Of a DNA stretch of 7,672 bases, positions 5,142 to 7,672 are shown in pieces. The stretch is from Bacillota bacterium. Its GTDB lineage: Bacteria > Bacillota > Clostridia > Peptostreptococcales > Anaerovoracaceae. Made by a program: the position numbers and the translations under genes. The stretch lies in assembly GCA_017543805.1 (NCBI GenBank), contig JAFYFK010000028.1:1-7672 (forward strand). The letters run 5' to 3'. The notes below the pieces were generated by a model. That model was given only the letters and a program-made list of their open reading frames with translations, made no database searches and was not told the origin of the DNA. Each line of letters begins with the position of its first letter. Within the stretch, counting starts at the first letter, position 1.

Positions 5142-6746
5142 CTAGAGCATCGCTTTCATAGACATAATATACTCGTACCAGGCAAGGAATTCCGGCCCGA
5201 GCCTTGTCACGAGGAGCTTTGCGCTTTCCGCGTCCGAAGCCGGGCAGCACAGGCACTGCTGGGCGATCTGATACTTTACCGCCGTGCTGAATCTCGCGAT
5301 ATCCTCGTCGCTGTAATTGCCCAGCGACGCCAGCTCGTGACGGGCAGCGAAAAAGCGTATGAACGCCTCGGCGGCGTCCCTTCCGACGATCGGCGCCAGA
5401 AGCGAAAAATCGTTTCCGGACGAATACAGCGCTTTGGAGACCATTTCCCAGCGTCTCGGATCCGCGTTGCTCTCGGTGCCCGTGTAAGGTGTTCTCAGGT
5501 ACAGGCTGTTATTCGCCAGGAACTCGAGCACGTACGGGTTGATCCTGTTTCTGACAGCCCAGGGCATCCAGTTTTCGAGAGTCGTATGAATGTATATGTG
5601 GGCAAATCTTCCGAACAGCGGCTCCGCAAGGTCGTGCGAGACCGTGGATTCCGAGCGGTCGTTTCCGGCGGCGACTATGCGCGCGTTTTCCGGCAGCGGC
5701 CAGCGGTTGTTTACAAAGCGTCCGAGGACTATCTTGAAGATTATGGACTGCGTCTGCTTGGTGGCGTTCGTCAGCTCGTCGAAGAAAAGAATGTGAAGCT
5801 TTCCGTCCTCGCATATCCTTTCGAGCATTACGAGCCATGCCGGCTTTATGTCTATTATCTCTTTTGTCGTCTCGTTATATATCGCCCTGCCGTTGATCGT
5901 CTCGGGAGTCTCATTAACGAGCTCTATGTCCAGGCACTGCGGATCTATCTCCTTAACGCGGTCGCTCTTACCATCGCCGGAAAGTCCATGAATAAATACC
6001 GGTATCCCCGCCTCGACATAGCTGCGTATGAGGCTGAGCTCGTCATGCTCCCCGATGCGGTAATCATCGCCGCTCTTGATCTTGATGCTGCTCTCCTGCA
6101 GGAGCTCCTTCATAAAGTCTCCGAGAAGATAGTTTTCGGCTTCCGCCCTGCTCAGCCCCGCAAAGAGTACATTGCAGCAGACGAGCGCCGATTTTTCCCT
6201 GTCATAGATCCAGCGCACCGGGCGCAGCTCGATGAACACTTCCTCCCCGCCGATCGCCAGCGTTCCGTCGGAGAATTTTATATATCCGTTTGAGCTGCCC
6301 TCTTTTACCCTGAGGCATACGATAAGCTTGGCGCCGAGGCCGTAAACGGGATATTCCTCTCCGCAAATCGTGAAATGCTCGCCGGTCTCCGTCAGATTCC
6401 CGGCGCGGTATTCTCTTTCAGCCATCTGCCGCAGGGTCGAGTCCAGGATGGCGAACGGAAAACGCCCGAGCTCGGCGGTGACTGTACGGCCGGTCTTTTT
6501 GGCGTTCTGAAGCTTTTTCTCGTCTCCGGCGTCGAGCTTAATGGCCGGGCGCACTCCGCACTGGGCGCATGTCTCGTTGCGGCCGAAGCGGTCTATGCTC
6601 TCGTTTCCCGAGATGTAGTAGTTCATCCCGACGCCGTCGTCAACAGTGAAGCCGTCGTCAACAATGCTTATGACCGCAAGGTCCGTCGGAGCGGCGACCA
6701 TGGTCTTTTCGGAAAGATAATCAGGTGATAAGAAAATCGGTTTCAA
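5142..6746 (-). CDS. MoxR-like AAA+ ATPase with DUF6273-like N-terminal region
   Basis: A 534-residue protein (TTG start). The C-terminal half is an AAA+ motor: Walker A GLSGDGKS (254-261), Walker B HILFFDE (DE at 323-324), sensor 1 AAGND (Asn362), an arginine-finger candidate in EPLFGRF (Arg380) and a sensor-2-like PRRW (430-433), all intact. Such ATPases remodel proteins together with a VWA partner, and one is encoded just upstream. The N-terminal 220 residues resemble DUF6273: FLSPDYLSEKTMVAAPTDLA and CAQCGVRPAIKLD look like a domain's second half, then ELGRFPF, LTETGEHFTI and VFIELRPVRWI...VLFAGL like its first half. This reversed order is odd. Start: GAGGAGGA (6755-6762) stands 8 bases before TTG (6744-6746); a GTG at 6791 has no such site and would overlap the VWA gene by 71 bases instead of 26. 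Cellular target unknown. Confidence 0.88.
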   Translation of the reverse strand: MKPIFLSPDYLSEKTMVAAPTDLAVISIVDDGFTVDDGVGMNYYISGNESIDRFGRNETCAQCGVRPAIKLDAGDEKKLQNAKKTGRTVTAELGRFPFAILDSTLRQMAEREYRAGNLTETGEHFTICGEEYPVYGLGAKLIVCLRVKEGSSNGYIKFSDGTLAIGGEEVFIELRPVRWIYDREKSALVCCNVLFAGLSRAEAENYLLGDFMKELLQESSIKIKSGDDYRIGEHDELSLIRSYVEAGIPVFIHGLSGDGKSDRVKEIDPQCLDIELVNETPETINGRAIYNETTKEIIDIKPAWLVMLERICEDGKLHILFFDELTNATKQTQSIIFKIVLGRFVNNRWPLPENARIVAAGNDRSESTVSHDLAEPLFGRFAHIYIHTTLENWMPWAVRNRINPYVLEFLANNSLYLRTPYTGTESNADPRRWEMVSKALYSSGNDFSLLAPIVGRDAAEAFIRFFAARHELASLGNYSDEDIARFSTAVKYQIAQQCLCCPASDAESAKLLVTRLGPEFLAWYEYIMSMKAML

Positions 6747-7672
6747 CTGTTTCGTCCTCCTCGGATTCGTTAAGATAAATGACTCTTCCACCGCTCGGAT
6801 GGATCGACGGCGCTCCGTAAACGATCCATATGGCGTCGCAGCGGCGCTCGGGCATCTCGGCGTAGCCGTCGGTAAAGATGATCTGGTTTTCCGCGTCTCC
6901 GGTAAACGAGTTTACCGCAACGTTGAAATTTGTTCCGCCGCCGCCTTTAAGCTCCAGGTCTTCAATGTCCTGTTCGCTTTGTATTTCATGAAAACCATAA
7001 AATTTCGTGTCAAAGCAGCCTACGACCAGCAGAGAGTCCCTGAGCAGGGCTTTGACTCCGCGTATAAAGGCCCTGAGCTGCTCATGATCAACGGAACCGC
7101 TCGTATCTATCAGCACCTCGGAGCGGGCGACTGGATACGAAAGGAATTCATATCCAAGTACTCCGTCGCGGATCTTTGTGCCTGGGAACCAGTCAAAATC
7201 GAGCTGGAGGCTCGGCTCGAGCATATCCCTCAGCCCGGCCACCGCCTTAGCCACACCCCAGGCGTCTGCCGAACGGTCCTGCCCGCCGTAGTGGTCTCCG
7301 GCTTTCTGCGGGTCGCTCTTCTGCCGCTTGTCCTTCGGGACCGCTATTGGGACCTCCTCTTTGCCGTCGTCGCCGTTGGCGATAAGATCGGCATACAGAT
7401 CCTCAGCGCTGCAGATGTCGGCGAAAGGCGAGGCGAGCTCGCCAGGAGGCAGTTCGAAACCGTCGTCGCGCAGCATGGAGTTGACGAGCATGTCGGTCGC
7501 CTTCTTCCACACGGCGCTTTTTCTGCCCTGACCTCTCGCGAAATGGCTGAGCTGCAGATGGAGCACCTGCTGGGCAACATAAAATTCCCGGGCGTCCGGA
7601 GAACAGCTGTCCATAAAGTCTCCGTTGTAGAAGATCGTCCGCCCGTTATTGTCTATTTTCCTGATATCCGGC
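6721..7672 (-). CDS. VWA-domain protein with DUF2201-like N-terminal region, start beyond window
   Basis: 316 residues are visible and the frame stays open to the right edge, so the N-terminus is missing. Residues 1-100 resemble the putative metallopeptidase part of DUF2201 proteins: YNGDFMD, VLHLQLSHFARGQGRKSAVW, KKATDMLVNSMLRDDGFELP and a SAEDLYADL end. A hydrophilic linker follows (about 100-145). The VWA domain begins near 180 with VLIDTSGSVD, the DxSxS metal-site motif, followed by GGGGTNF and IIFTDGYAE, which give the Thr and Asp of an intact MIDAS; the tail ends in acidic EEDETVET. In DUF2201 relatives I would expect HExxH; here those positions read QQVLH, so protease activity is doubtful. 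The gene overlaps the ATPase start by 26 bases and contains its ribosome site, as expected for partner proteins made together. It may act as adaptor for the ATPase; substrate unknown. Confidence 0.88.
   Translation of the reverse strand, partial: PDIRKIDNNGRTIFYNGDFMDSCSPDAREFYVAQQVLHLQLSHFARGQGRKSAVWKKATDMLVNSMLRDDGFELPPGELASPFADICSAEDLYADLIANGDDGKEEVPIAVPKDKRQKSDPQKAGDHYGGQDRSADAWGVAKAVAGLRDMLEPSLQLDFDWFPGTKIRDGVLGYEFLSYPVARSEVLIDTSGSVDHEQLRAFIRGVKALLRDSLLVVGCFDTKFYGFHEIQSEQDIEDLELKGGGGTNFNVAVNSFTGDAENQIIFTDGYAEMPERRCDAIWIVYGAPSIHPSGGRVIYLNESEEDETVETDFLIT
6755..6762 (-). promoter_or_regulatory. Ribosome binding site inside VWA gene that fixes the ATPase start
   Basis: GAGGAGGA on the minus strand, 8 bases before TTG at 6744-6746, encoded within the acidic tail of the VWA protein. 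It decides between the GTG at 6791 and the TTG start. Confidence 0.8.

Noticed and set aside
5337..6293. 318-residue plus-strand open frame
   Set aside because: It is antisense to the AAA+ ATPase, which has intact Walker and sensor motifs; the composition is that of a shadow frame.
1..7672. CRISPR array, tRNA, rRNA, insertion sequence or transposase
   Set aside because: No regularly spaced repeats, no tRNA cloverleaf, no rRNA-like stretch and no transposase-like protein were seen.

Overview
Every gene I can support lies on the minus strand, so the window is read from its right edge to its left. Strong AGGAGG-type Shine-Dalgarno sites, two TTG starts, moderate-to-high GC coding DNA with AT-rich control regions, and a beta-alanyl-CoA ammonia-lyase-like enzyme point to an anaerobic, amino-acid-fermenting bacterium. 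Clostridia-type Firmicutes or Synergistota both fit; this is an inference from style and gene content and no marker gene settles it.

Right part (about 5142-7672): a VWA-domain protein with a DUF2201-like N-terminal region (cut by the window edge) overlaps a MoxR-like AAA+ ATPase by 26 bases. This is a recognisable AAA+/VWA pair. Two details are unusual. The ATPase carries what look like two pieces of a DUF6273-type domain in front of its motor, with the C-terminal-type piece first. The zincin HExxH motif expected in the VWA partner reads QQVLH.

Middle (about 4669-5141): a 473-base non-coding stretch. It holds a near-consensus sigma-70 promoter (TTGACA, 17 bases, TAATAT) and a strong intrinsic terminator, both directed leftwards. 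A transcript from this promoter would be a 279-nt terminated RNA, or, if it reads through, a 379-nt leader for the transporter operon. I recognise no known riboswitch or T-box.

Left part (1-4668): a five-gene cluster in transcription order: a YhdT-like small membrane protein; a PanF-like sodium symporter; a hotdog-fold ammonia-lyase resembling beta-alanyl-CoA ammonia-lyase; a hairpin terminator; a YtcJ-type amidohydrolase; and a type III (CaiB/BaiF) CoA-transferase cut by the left edge. Read as a pathway, it could import pantothenate or another beta-alanine amide, cleave the amide to beta-alanine, form beta-alanyl-CoA and eliminate ammonia to give acryloyl-CoA. The individual families are well supported. 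The joined pathway, a route for fermenting pantothenate or beta-alanine conjugates, is a hypothesis. The terminator inside the cluster and the different codon use of its two halves suggest that transporter and lyase are made in larger amounts than amidohydrolase and CoA-transferase.
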